Source of the DNA: Petrosia ficiformis | Taxonomy: Eukaryota > Porifera > Demospongiae > Haplosclerida > Petrosiidae | Reading direction: 5' to 3' | Assembly: GCA_947044365.1 (NCBI GenBank) | Contig: OX345641.1 | Coordinates: 1,285,960-1,349,959 of the forward strand | DNA length: 64,000 nucleotides | Part shown: piece after piece, positions 1 to 11,672 of the stretch | How the letters are laid out: each line of letters begins with the position of its first letter | How positions within the stretch are numbered: position 1 is the first letter of the stretch | The notes under the pieces: generated by a model | The model's input: the letters and a program-made list of their open reading frames with translations, nothing else | Database searches by the model: none | What the model was told of the DNA's origin: nothing | Made by a program: the position numbers and the translations under genes

Positions 1-95
1 TAGTATCATGAACTGTAGAATCCCATGATGCTACTGCTATAGGCTGTGAAGAAAAGTTAAAAGTGAATTCAAGGATCAAGTATCATTCTATTCAT

Positions 96-176
96 CTATC
101 CATCCATAAATCCATCTATCTATTCAACCACCCAACCATTCATCCATCCATCCATCCATCCATCCATCCATCCACT
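96..176. repeat. ATCC tetranucleotide microsatellite
   Basis: ATCC/ATCT units run through this stretch, with the cleanest tandem array at about 140-172. It lies in the first visible kinesin intron, just past the splice donor of the exon ending at 180. Confidence 0.85.
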
Positions 177-179
177 CAC

Positions 180-1335
180 TTGATGTTCTTCTTTTTTTAT
201 TATCGGTAAAGGGATCATATTTTCGGGTTTCTCTCCTAATAGTTCTCCAGTCATTACTAGACCAGTAGTAGGACCTTCCTCCTCCTCCTCATCGCCACTA
301 TAAGAAATAATTTCATAATCCTCTTAAATAAACCAAATATGGTATGTCAAACTGTTCACTTAATAAGAGTTAGAGGACTAAACTGATACATACTGTAGAT
401 GTAACTAGAGGTAGTACACTGTTGCTTTTTAATACCATATATATCCTTATTAAGCAAAAATAATTATTTCTTTACCTGGCAAGATCAAGAAAGATTACTG
501 GAACTCGTGATTCCATTCCAGGAGGTATTTGCCAATTTGTTGGTGCACCAGGAACTCCAGAACCAGCTTTAGGCTGTACAACAGCCATTCTTTCCCACTA
601 AAATAAGAAACATTATAATTAGCAACTGTTTATGTACATGTACATGCACATGTCCTATATGTACATGTACATGTACATAGCACTCTAATGGAATGTTTGT
701 TATAACTACATGTACATGTATGTACATTGTACCACTATATTATTTGTCCATTGTACCAATACATGTACTGTAGATTTCTTGTGATTATATGTGTACATAC
801 ATACGTGTACAATGTACATGTACATTGCACATGTACTATACAAGAGTACAGTACGAGTACTTGTATTATTATCTAATTGTACACAGTATATGTACCATTC
901 ATTATACACGTAGCACTACATGTACATGTAGCACTACATGTACATGTACCATTATACATGTACATGTAGCACTACATGTACATGTACCATTATGCATGTA
1001 CATGTACCATTTTACATGTACATGTACCATTACATGTACATGTAGTACTACATGTACATGTACCATTATATATGTACATGTAGCACTACATGTACATGTA
1101 CCATTATACGTGTACATGTAGCACTACATGTACATGTACCATTATACATGTACATGTACCATTAAACCTATACAATATACCTGTAACATGGTCCATTGGT
1201 CTATGAGTTCATTTTGTTTTATAGAGTCAGCATCTGTTTGACATCCTTTGTCCATTATCTTCCTCACCTCAGCATCAAGAAACTCTCTTCTATTGCTAAG
1301 AGCTTCACTCCATTTGTAACGAAGTCTAAAAGAGA

Positions 1336-1381
<46 letters not shown>

Positions 1382-3543
1382 GGATAAATACATAGATGTA
1401 GTGATATACAAATAAATAGGATACAGTTTAGACAAACAGATGAACATACATGCACACATGACTGTATAATTATGTACATGTACATACAGTATTATGTACA
1501 CGTATAAAGTTCATAAACACACACTCACAGCAATAGAAACAAACACACAGGCTCAGACAGACACAAGGACACAGACACAGACACAAGGACAGACACAGAC
1601 ACAAGGACACAGGCACAAGAACACAGACACAGACACAGACACAAGGACAGACACAGACACAGGGACACAGACACAAGGACACAGACACAAGGACACAGAC
1701 ACAGACACAAGGACACAGACACAAGGACACAGACACAAGGACACAGACACCTGTACATACACAATGTACCTCTCAAGATCTGATTCCTGATAAGAGTCCA
1801 ATGGATCGTCATATCTACTTCTCATATACACACTCCCTATTGATACACTAGTTATACTATCACATACAAGAGGTTCATTATCAGAACTAGTTACAGGAAC
1901 AACCTTTACAAGAACACGACGAGACTGTCCCTAAATAAAGACAAATTGTATCCAGTAAAGTACTGTACATGTACTACTAGTGTATCACTCTACATCTACA
2001 TGTACATGTACATGCACATGTACATACATGTACATACATGTATATAAGTACATGTACATACATTTTATATGTAGTACATGCAATGTCATAATATGTAATG
2101 TAACCACACCCAAATCCACACCCACATTTTAATTTTACAATTATATGTACATGTACATTGTGACCCCACCCACATACAATATGTACATGTACATATCCAA
2201 GTGTATTAGTGTATATGTACATGTACATATACATGTACATTGTGACCAAGTCATATCCAAAGTCATATCCAAAGTTATATTCACTATTATCACATGTACA
2301 TATCATTGTGCAATATATATACAATACATTGTGACCACACCCTCAAACCACACCCACTTGTCTAATCATGTATATTCCTCCTGTTCTAGTATCAGTCTTG
2401 TTCTGTATCTCTACAGGAACATACTCTCCCTGATCATTCAGTTCCATGATCTCAACCCATAATTCTAATCTTGTTATTACATCACTCCATCTGTCAGCTA
2501 ATGAACGAGGTCTCTTAGGATCGTCCTCTATATGAATACAAATGTACATGTACATGTATATACTATTATGTACCACATGTATAGTAGGGTCATGCATGTA
2601 CATGTACATACATGCAGTGTTCTACCCACACTGGTCGGGAATAACCACCTCTCAGATGAATTAACCACCTCCTAGATAAATTAACCACCTTTTAACCACC
2701 TCTCAGATAATACATATATAGGTTACTGAGACAGAATTAACTATATACTGGATAAACAGCACTAAATGCATGTAAAATCCAACCACCACTCTAAATATCC
2801 TGGGCAAAACACTGTACATGTAAGTTATATACATCTGCATGTGCATTTACATAACTTATATACATGTAATATAACATTATGTACCACACTGGGTAGAGTA
2901 TAGTAACAGTTGCTAAGGTGACACAAGTAATGAGTACTATTAGTAAAGTCTCAATCTATTAATTGTTCTTCAATTTACAACTTTATTATTCTTTACTCAT
3001 TAAGGTACAATCACATACCGTGTAATGTGTGTATACATGTACATGTACAACTTAAATTTCAGTAGTAGTAAGTATTGACATGTACATAGGGCACACCTGA
3101 AACAGACTCCATGAATCCACTTCGTCTGTGTCCCCAAACCTCTATTGCTAATGCACCCTCCTCGATATAATCTAAGAACTCCTCAGTAACCTCTACATCA
3201 AATACTTCTGTATGTTGAAATTGATGTAGTCCTACTGGAGTAGGTACATCCAGTCCACCAGTTGGAATTAATGGAGGTATAATTAGAGCATCTTCCTGTC
3301 TCCAAAACTTGTACTGGCAAAACAGGTTATGTGAGTACGCAGCAGGAAGACCACTGGCTTCTATGACGGAGACTTGTACTGTGATATTAGTTCCTGGCCT
3401 GAGGTCCTCTATCTCCTCAGTATCCCATGGTAAATTAGAATCAACTTCCTCCATCGTGTCTCTCTCTCTTTCAACAAAATGATTGACTATAAAGAAATGA
3501 ATTACTATCATTATTACTATCATCATCATTATTACTATCATCA

Positions 3544-3602
<59 letters not shown>

Positions 3603-4372
3603 GTTATGGTTAATTTTTAATTAGTATAATTATTATTAGTACATGTATTATAGTTAACCTGGTAGACTTTGAAGAGCTAGTTTTAATTTTCCACAGACCT
3701 ATAGATACAATAGATCAGAAATGAAATTAAAATACACATGTACATATACATGTATAGTACATGAATGACAATTTTTATACATTCATGTACATCATATGTG
3801 TACAAGTAACAGCTCTGTTCCAGCACCAATTGTCATGTGTACAGTAGTAATGTACATGTACATACATACTTCATAGTTACATACATACATCATGTAGATA
3901 TACATGTACATATTAAAACATGTACATGTACATGCATACATAATTATATACATTTACAGTACATGTATGTACATATACATATTATGTATTTGTTCAGCAC
4001 TGATTCACATACAAGTACATATACATGTACATACATGTAGTTATGTACATGTACAAGTACATACATACATATACATGTACATAGTTATGTACATGTACAA
4101 ACATACATGTGCTGTGTACCTTTCCAGTTGGACCTATAATAGGTGCATCATATTCATGTGCTACTCCATGAAATAAACATTCCATAAATATATTAGCCAC
4201 ACCCAATAATGCATGTTGTTCCAGATCAAAGAATGGATCCGGGCCTAAACTATCATCCTGTGAGGAAGAGGAGGAGGAAGACGAAGGGGAGGAGGAAGAG
4301 GAGGAGTAGGAGGAAGAGGAGGAGAAGGAGGAGAAGGAGGATGAAGAGGGGGAGGATGAGGAGGAGAAAGAG

Positions 4373-4413
<41 letters not shown>

Positions 4414-7400
4414 GGAGGAGGAAGAGGAGGAGGAAGAGGAGGAGGAAGAGGAGGAGGAAGAGGGAGAGGAGGAGAAGGAGGAGGAGGAGGAGGATGAGGA
4501 GGAGGAGGAAAAGGAGGAGGAAGACAAAGAGGAAGAGGAAAAGAAGAGAAGAGAATATACATGTAATAGCTAATTACTGGATCATGTAGTCATGCACATA
4601 TACATGTAGTCATGTACATGTACATTTACATGTAGTCATGTACTCCAGATACATGTACATGTACATTATCAATAGACTTACTAATAGTGAACCATTCCCT
4701 CCTTCCTCAATTCTCTGGTACATATCTCTCATTGTGAGAACCTTCTCCGCTAGAGTATTAAGAGACCATACTGAGTCTGTACCTCTTTGTCTGTGAATGA
4801 CTCGTATTGCTATTTCATTACTTGTATGCATTTCTTCAGAACTCATACGTTGACGAGGACTTAAAAATGATTTTGGAATCTGAAGAATAGAGTATAGTAA
4901 GTAATAACCATGCATATATACATGTGCATGTATACATGTACATGTATATATGCACATGTACATTAAAGGTAAAATTACTTTAACATTCATGAAACTATGA
5001 TTTATCACTATTCTACTATTGCATACATGTACATGTACATGTTACATGTACATGTGTATATATTCATATATACATGTACATGTACATGTGTACATGTACA
5101 CGTACATTTATACATTATAAAAACGCAGTCATACATATACATGTACATACATGTACATACACACATAGATACTTACAGTGAGCGTTACTCTAAAAATGGT
5201 GTCTTTATGAAGTGCTTCAGATAACATGTTAGCTTCTCTTACCAACTGATTAGCTAATAACACTGTATTCATAAGTCTTTCTCTATTCTGATCTTCCCAT
5301 TCCTCTTCAAGACTATGTAAGACAAATAAATAATTAATAGTAGTACTGTTATATGTACTTCACAATGTACACGTATAGTACATGTACATGTACATGTACA
5401 TGTACATGTACATAACTACGTGTACATATAGTACACTTTGATAAAACTGTTGCAATGTACACAGGTCTGCAGCAATAAGATATAACTAACTAAAATGAAA
5501 AATGGTGGCACTTTTAGTTAGTTAGTTAGTTAACTAAACCCTTTTAGTAAGCCTAATATTATTATTTAATAACTATACAGTGAAATCCTTCTATTGCGAA
5601 CAGCATTGGGATAAATGTAAGTCTTCTTAATACAGGGGTGTCCTCATTTCAGGGGTGAATTTATATTATTAAGTACAGTTTGGGACATTGTAAGTCTTCT
5701 TAATACAGGGGTGTCCTCATTTCAGGGGTGAATTTATATTATTAAGTACAGTTTGGGACATTGTAAGTGTCCTTAATACAGGGGTGTCCTCATTTCAGGA
5801 TGTTCTCAATAGAGAAGTTTCCCTGTACATGTATTACTAAAGTTGTCATACTATAACTACAACTATAAAGTGTAAATTATTATCATACTAAAACAACACA
5901 AATATACATATACATATACATGTACATGGACATGTACATGTATATACATATACATGTACATGTATATACATGTACATGTACATGTACATGTATATGTATA
6001 TACATGTACATGTCTACAAACTCACGATGGTAGTGGTTTTTGTGATTGAGTGGTTACAGTGGCAGATGGTACTGTAGTAGTTGAGGATGACTCTTGTAAC
6101 TGCACTTGTAATTTCGCAAGTTCCTTCTCATACATTTCCTTCTGAGCCTCCAAAGCATCTGGTTATTAATTAATTAATTAATTTTAATAACTTAATAACT
6201 AATTATGAATACCTTCTTTCTCTGCTTCATGCTTCTCTCGTAATTTCGATTGCATTTTTGCATAAATAGAATCTACATGTATTTAAAAATGATTATAATA
6301 CAATAAAAAGTCACCATACAGTACAGTAATTACTCAGTAGTTTCATTATCACACTACAGTAGTTCAACAGTAGTTTTAACAGTAGTTGGTGTACTGACAT
6401 ACATGTACATGTATGTCAATTCAACACCACAGTAGTGAGACAGTAATTACTATACTATACTGACAGTAGAACTAAGGTAATTACTGTTACTGCATGGTGA
6501 CATTTTATTGACATATACTGTACACAATGTATGTGACCAAATTCTTGAAGAGACAGTTTCCTGTAAAATAATTTTATCACTCACCTATCTGTTATTTTGT
6601 ACAGGAAGTCAATGAAATTTGGTATCTACGAAGCTTAACAATAGCTCTTCCTGGATACCACATTTCATCGACTTCCTGTACAAAATGGTTGAATGGTGAA
6701 TGATTAAATGAAAGTATTTCATAAAAATTATTTTGCAGGGAAGTGTCTCTTTTCAACCACACACTCACCATCTCCCAAATCATTAACTGATATTTCTTTC
6801 ATGGCTTCTTCATAATCCATAACTGGCTCTTCTTCTTCATCAGTGGTCACCTGACCTGTGACAGATAGACAAACAAAAAGCAAGCTAAATTACTACCGGC
6901 TTTGCTAATCTCAAGACACAAACATGAACATGTGTACATGTACATGTACATGTACATGTGTAACAGTATTGATTTATTTGTTAATCTCGTCTCACGTTGA
7001 CTGACCTGCTAGTTTGGGACAGCTCAATCTAAAAAGGTGATTGTTTCCCAGTAATATCCTGAAACCATGTCTTAACTGTATCTTTTCTTTAACTATACGT
7101 CCATTAACTCTAGTCCTAAAAATAGTAATACTCATAAAAAAAAAAAAAAAATAATCATCTTGTCTTGGTTTGCCGACATACGCATCACAGAAGTGATTGC
7201 CTGAGTTCACCCAACTTGATATCAACCACATGATATTGTTCATGTTACATGTATGTTGACCAACATGGTGACCTTAAATCCTTTGGCAATGTCATTGAGG
7301 TAATTTGTGTGGCCATGCCCCCATGGCCACAATTGGAGGCCATGGTCCCTGTGTGGCTACCATGCTTCCTCCACCTATATATAGTCATGGACACATTAAC

Positions 7401-9268
7401 ACCTACATGTTGTTTTGAGAAATAATGATATTCATGATTGTAATTTGCTGACAAAAAGATGCTATAATGATTATAGCTATCATTAATATTTCAGTCAGCA
7501 CAAACAAATGCAAACTAAACATTATTTGCTATGAATAATCAATAATAGTTTATAATACTACTTGGACACAGAAGAGCTGGATAAATAAGAGAACCTGGAA
7601 CTTAACCAATCCAATATCTAGTTGAACCAACTCTGAAGTATAGTCTGCAACTGTTAAGTCTTACAAGTGAGTCATTTGCTAGATCTACTTTTGATATTCA
7701 TTTCTTGAATATGGTAGCACTTGGTGTTTATTATTTTTTGTATTTGATTCCTATACTATTTCTGATTATTGCACAACCAATAATACTAATAATTTACATT
7801 GGTTGTATTTGTAAAAAGAGAGAACTCAGTTTGAAGTTTGCACATTCAGTGGCACGGAAAATATTTAAAATGAAAGCTGGACCAAACGACTGTGAAGATA
7901 AACCTCAGACACTCCTGTTTGGTTATGTTGTCCCTCATCTTTACATTTTTCAAATATTTGGATTTTCTCTTTCGCTTTGTTGTTTCTCATTGATGATATT
8001 CTGGGACACATTTATCATTGAAACATCGTATCTGTGCAATCCTAATGTACCAAATTTACATTGCTATGCACAAAATATTTCATTTATGAATTTCGCAGAA
8101 GACGAACTTGATTGCTCAAATACTACAGAGACCAGTGTTTACTGTTATCAAGTCGTTTTAAATTTGAGTTCTGCTGCAGGCAATGCCACAGGTGTTTTTC
8201 TAATTTCATCTATAGTATTTGCTATTAATACTTGGCTACTACTTTATATCTCCAAGGGAAAGCATGGCACTGGAAAACAAAAATGTGTAACAATTTGTGT
8301 TCAATTAACTGAACTTGCAGTCACCTTCATTCTTCTATTTATTTTTCTTCATTTTATTGCTTATATTGTTGATTCTGCTTACTTCAAATATAAACATATT
8401 ATCCTAAGCATATCATTCTTTTTGACATCAACACTAAGTATTTTTATGCCTTGGTTCTTTTTCTACAAACCAGAAGAACAAGTCTAGTTACCATGATGAA
8501 GAACAACATGAACATGTACAAAGGTCTAGCTACCAAGCACTAAACAACAATAACGATAATTAAATAACAAGTTAATAATGTACATACTAACTGTACATGC
8601 TGTATATCTTAATATATGTTAATAATGTACATACTAACTGTACATGCTGTATATCTTTTACTACAAAGTTTTATGGCCATAAAAGCGCCATCCTTATTTT
8701 ATTATACAATCTTTGGTCTTTAGTTGAGTGAGGGATCAACACATTATTTTATAAATAATATGATAATTATACATTTGATAAGCTAATTTCTTCCTCTCTT
8801 GTTTGTAAGCTCTCAAATCAGTCATGTATTATACATGTAATTATAAAATCACAAGATATATAACTGTATTCGTAAATAGTGTAGGTAGCAAGAGTTTTTA
8901 ATACGTTTTGAAGTATGGGCCAAATTGGCTCAACAATGGTTTGTGTGTGTGGCATTGGGAATACATGTTGATCCAATTAACAAAGAGTTAATGCTGTTAG
9001 TGGCAATATACAGGTAATTATAATTAACTGCGCCACTGGACCAAAGAGAGAACTGTGCAGAATAGATTGGTGAGTGATGAAGTTTGTTAAAAGGGCAATG
9101 ATAATTAATAATAAAATTATTTATGAAGTCTTTTAGTAGTTTTTAAGTTTTATGGAAATGTAATTAATAAGTTCTGGAAACAGAAAATTTTGGCCAACGA
9201 GAACTTTCTTGAACATGAGTACTTCATGTACATGAGTACTTCATGTACATGTACATTCATGTACAGTT

Positions 9269-9306
<38 letters not shown>

Positions 9307-10516
9307 GGATAGATAGATAGATTGATAGATAAATAGATAGATAGATAGATAGATAGATAGAATGAGTAAATATTCCTTACATTGCTTTTTCAATAGGAGT
9401 TAAAAACACATCTCTTTCATTTATTTCAATAATACAATGTTCATTAGCTATACCAAGACCTCTTAATTGTATATCCTATGAATAAACATGAAAGGGGTGT
9501 GGTTAATAACACATATAACTATAATGTCAATAAAATAAGCAAAGTCATCATACAGTACATGTATATATATACATGTACATGTATGTACATGTAACTACCT
9601 ATATGTATTACTCAGTAGTTCCATTTGTGCACTACAGTAGATCAATAGTAGTTATTGGCTGTTAGTTACTGCGATGTCAATTCAACACCACAGTAGTGAG
9701 ACAGTAATTACTGAACTACAGTAGTTACTGTTACTGTATGGTGACGTACATGTACATGTACATGTATATATTACATCAACATGTACACATGTATGTGTAC
9801 TTCAAATGTACTGCACTATGTTATCACATACAAATGTAAAGGGAATTTACATATTACATGTACTATGATTACAGTACAAAGTATACTATAGTACTATAGT
9901 ACTACTTAGAAGTACAATTGACTATCATTAAGGTGTAGCTCCCATCATAGTATGTAAAGAATATATTTCAGCTAAAACAGCTGTTAGTTCTAGTTTCTAT
10001 GTACATGTAAGCTCCATGTGTATAAGCAGCTTTCTTACTACTGGTTCATACATGTATTTGAGAGCACATTCTATTATGTAACACACCCATTCATTGACCA
10101 AGACTCCACCCACCTTGAATATTACAACTTCTCACCTACATGTACATGTACATGTCCAAGTGACACAAACATATAATTATATACACATATTTACATGTAC
10201 ATTGTAGACTCAAGCCCATGGAAAGCAATCATAAGGATGGCCACATTAATCCCTGCATGAACATTAGACTTCGTGATGTTCAATGATGATTGCATCACTT
10301 GGGTTTCCATCGTCTCACTTGTTACCATATTTCACAAACTTGTGGTGTTTGTGTATTTGGTCGACCTATCCTCGTATTCTGCTTTAGATAACATACTAAT
10401 AGTTCATTCATTGAAGGGTCAGCATTCAGATTAACTAGATAGAATTTATCAGTCTGTACTCCAATACCAGAGGCCTGTACTGATATTCCCATGTTCTCAA
10501 GAACCATTTGCCGCTC
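180..10516 (-). CDS. KIF13: KIF13-like kinesin-3, FHA and stalk part; incomplete at both ends
   Basis: Kinesin-3 proteins are plus-end microtubule motors carrying vesicles. Minus-strand exons, in protein order, lie near 10516-10340 ([28 protein letters not shown]), 9475-9381 ([14 protein letters not shown]), 7117-7006 ([16 protein letters not shown]), 6855-6780, 6274-6213, 6163-6030, 5310-5180 ([16 protein letters not shown]), 4880-4680 ([19 protein letters not shown]), 4263-4120 ([16 protein letters not shown]), 3700-3660, 3478-3099 ([17 protein letters not shown]), 2530-2370, 1925-1780 ([11 protein letters not shown]), 1325-1181, 600-477 and about 322-180. The order matches KIF13A/B: FHA, KIF1B-like region, then DUF3694-like stalk. 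Splice phases agree at the junctions I checked in the FHA and coiled-coil part. The gene continues past the left edge, so CAP-Gly or tail parts would lie outside. No motor-domain exon (P-loop GQTGSGKT type) is seen upstream on this strand. Family assignment is firm; several exon edges are approximate. Confidence 0.88.
605..1165. repeat. TACATG palindromic satellite with a 36-38 bp higher-order unit
   Basis: The hexamer ACATGT/TACATG is repeated densely. From about 905 to 1165 it is organised into a higher-order unit of about 36-38 bp, in which two ACATGTACATGT blocks are separated by alternating AGCACT and ACCATT spacers. Because the core is self-complementary, both strands show open frames of repeated Met-Tyr-Val-His, which are not genes. 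Confidence 0.85.
1338..1382. repeat. GATA microsatellite
   Basis: Eleven or so GATA units lie in the intron just upstream (in kinesin sense) of the exon near 1325-1181. Confidence 0.9.
1550..1755. repeat. GACACA / CAAGGACACAGA minisatellite
   Basis: Tandem units of ACACAGAC and ACACAAGG alternate irregularly over about 200 bp. Long open frames on both strands here are artefacts of the repeat. Confidence 0.9.
3527..3602. repeat. ATT trinucleotide microsatellite
   Basis: A run of ATT units preceded by ATCATC units, in the kinesin intron upstream (in kinesin sense) of the exon at 3478-3099. Confidence 0.9.
4264..4555. repeat. About 290 bp polypurine/polypyrimidine tract ending at a splice acceptor
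   Basis: The plus strand is almost pure A/G (GGA, GAA and AGG units). On the kinesin sense strand this is a C/T tract that runs straight into the CACAG acceptor of the exon starting at 4263. Open frames of poly-Ser, poly-Pro or poly-Arg across it are compositional shadows. Confidence 0.9.
5578..5825. mobile_element. pogo/Tigger-like MITE with internal 73 bp tandem repeats
   Basis: The left end CAGTGAAATCCTTCTATTG and the inverted right end (reading CAGGGAAACTTCTCTATTG on the minus strand) are imperfect terminal inverted repeats. TA dinucleotides sit on each side (5576-5577 and 5826-5827), as expected for a Tc1/mariner/pogo target duplication. Inside, a 73 bp unit is repeated at 5616-5688 and 5689-5761, with a partial third copy to about 5800. 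There is no transposase frame, so it would be non-autonomous. Confidence 0.7.
6310..6501. mobile_element. MITE-like element, copy 1
   Basis: The element starts GTCACCATACAGTACAGTAA and ends with a near-inverted copy finishing in ACTGCATGGTGAC. It is full of CAGTAGT units. A second copy lies at 9544-9745 in another intron of the same gene; both share the internal stretch CAATTCAACACCACAGTAGT. Confidence 0.7.
6594..6686. mobile_element. 93 bp near-palindrome
   Basis: Left arm 6594-6618 (ATTTTGTACAGGAAGTC...) and right arm 6662-6686 (...GACTTCCTGTACAAAAT) are inverted repeats of about 25 bp with one or two mismatches, making a hairpin. A related half-element is visible near 49365-49440. It lies in an intron of the kinesin gene. 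Confidence 0.65.
7705..8487 (+). CDS. Intronless multi-pass membrane protein nested in a kinesin intron
   Basis: A single 260-residue open frame lies on the strand opposite the host kinesin gene, between the 7.1 kb and 9.4 kb kinesin exons. Hydrophobic stretches suggest about five membrane spans: residues about 8-34, 72-100, 160-182, 198-224 and 232-252. A cysteine-rich loop of about 60 residues between spans 2 and 3 carries several N-x-S/T sequons (for example NIS, NTT, NLS, NAT), so it is probably extracellular or luminal. Basic clusters ([12 protein letters not shown]) follow span 1. I do not recognise the family. It could be a sponge-restricted receptor-like or tetraspan-related protein. 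Codon use looks genuine and the frame is intact, which favours a functional retrogene or single-exon gene over a chance ORF. No function is assigned. Confidence 0.7.
   Translation: MNMVALGVYYFLYLIPILFLIIAQPIILIIYIGCICKKRELSLKFAHSVARKIFKMKAGPNDCEDKPQTLLFGYVVPHLYIFQIFGFSLSLCCFSLMIFWDTFIIETSYLCNPNVPNLHCYAQNISFMNFAEDELDCSNTTETSVYCYQVVLNLSSAAGNATGVFLISSIVFAINTWLLLYISKGKHGTGKQKCVTICVQLTELAVTFILLFIFLHFIAYIVDSAYFKYKHIILSISFFLTSTLSIFMPWFFFYKPEEQV
8895..9060. repeat. Dispersed ~165 bp repeat, copy 1
   Basis: Begins near GAGTTTTTAATACGTTTTGA and contains GGGCCAAATTGGCTCAA and AACAAAGAGTTAATGCTGTT. Related copies lie at 23095-23300 (inverted) and 53290-53460 (direct). No coding capacity is seen. Confidence 0.7.
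9260..9360. repeat. GATA microsatellite
   Basis: About 100 bp of GATA units with a few GGAT, TGAT and AAAT variants, immediately upstream (in kinesin sense: downstream) of the exon at 9475-9381. Confidence 0.9.
9544..9745. mobile_element. MITE-like element, copy 2
   Basis: Same family as 6310-6501: starts GTCATCATACAGTAC, ends ACTGTTACTGTATGGTGAC, and shares the internal CAATTCAACACCACAGTAGT. The 5' half has been interrupted by TACATG repeats. Confidence 0.7.
10222..10320. mobile_element. Fragment of a GCAATCATAGGGATGG MITE family
   Basis: Carries AAAGCAATCATAAGGATGGC, matching the terminal repeat of the elements at 33967-34206, 41299-41530 and 42595-42772. It looks like a partial or decayed copy. 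Confidence 0.5.
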
Positions 10517-11211
10517 CTGTGAAAGAAAGTTGTAGATCACTCACAGTACATATGCATGTATATGTATATGTACACGTACATGTACATGTGTACATGTACA
10601 TGTATGTATTATATTAAATGTACATGTACATGTACAATTGTACATACATATTACGATTACATCACGATTACAATTACGTCAATAAATCCTGATTACAATT
10701 ACAATTACAAAACCATGATTTTTCTTTTCTTGGAAACAGGAAATGAACAATAACTATTAGATTTTAACTATTATATCTCATGATTTATGAAAATGATCAA
10801 AAGCAGGAGACCAGGTAGCCATTGAGCACTTCAACTAACAACAGCCAAGTAAAGTAAACTACTGAACTCAATGAACTGATTCTGAAGAAAAAAAACTTTA
10901 TCTTTAAATGCTACACTTCAAAAGTTAGAGTCTTGTATTCAATTATCACTTACTTTATTCAATCAATACATAATTGTCAACAATACATTATGTATTAATT
11001 GAAGTAAGTGATAATTGAATAAGAGCCCAGCTGCTTGTGAAATTATCAATAATCTTCAATGATTACAGACAATTACATATAATTACAGAGCATGATTACG
11101 ATTACATAAAATTTTGAAGGTGTGATTACGATTACGATTACGATTACACAAAAAGTGTAATCGATCCCAAGCCTGCACAACACACACACACACACTGATA
11201 AGTGGTATTAC

Positions 11212-11672
11212 TTTCCAAGTCCTCTTTATCATCTTCCTCTATCTCTTGTTCCTCTTCATCATCTTCATAGTCATTTAGATATGATTTTGGCAGTGAGCGA
11301 TAGTTTTCAAATGATATTTTCACTACAAATAATTGAATAAAGATTGCATAGAGTTACATATACATGGTACAAGTATATACATGATTTATAATTGTACATG
11401 TATGTACATGTACATTTACATGTACACATGTGGCTGGCTCTTGGAAAATTGGTACACATGTAATATAATTATTCAATTCATGAGACAAGTTGCAACACTG
11501 TCTACCATTGTACAAGTAGTTATTAATAGTTATTAATACATGTGTACATGTACATAGTACTAGTCTATGTACATGTACACACAGTACCTTTGTTATGTTT
11601 GTTAAAATATAGTTCCTCTACATTTAGTTGGCTATCTTCATCATTAATGTAGTTACCCTCGCCGTGTAGCAT
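11212..11672 (-). CDS. Two possible acidic exons of an unknown minus-strand gene
   Basis: Reading the minus strand, an ATG at 11672 opens MLHGEGNYINDEDSQLNVEE and runs to a GT donor near 11590. A second exon from about 11324 to 11212 joins in phase and encodes a Glu/Asp-rich segment (for example LPKSYLNDYEDD). It then ends at another GT donor in phase 1, which does not fit the phase-0 kinesin exon at 10516. It may belong to the 5' part of the kinesin gene through an unseen exon, or to a separate gene. Its 5' end lies inside a dispersed repeat (TACCCTCGCC...). I do not recognise it. Confidence 0.3.

Noticed and set aside
789..1121. Open frames of repeated Tyr/Met/Val/His/Cys on both strands
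   Set aside because: They follow from the TACATG satellite; the repeat is self-complementary and gives the same peptide on both strands.
1470..1831. Overlapping frames rich in Thr/Asp/Gln or Cys/Leu/Val
   Set aside because: They cover the GACACA minisatellite, and only a short end near 1780-1925 is kinesin coding.
4209..4589. Arg/Lys-rich and Ser- or Pro-rich open frames over the purine tract
   Set aside because: All three frames are products of GGA/GAA repetition; the real kinesin exon ends at 4263 at a splice acceptor.
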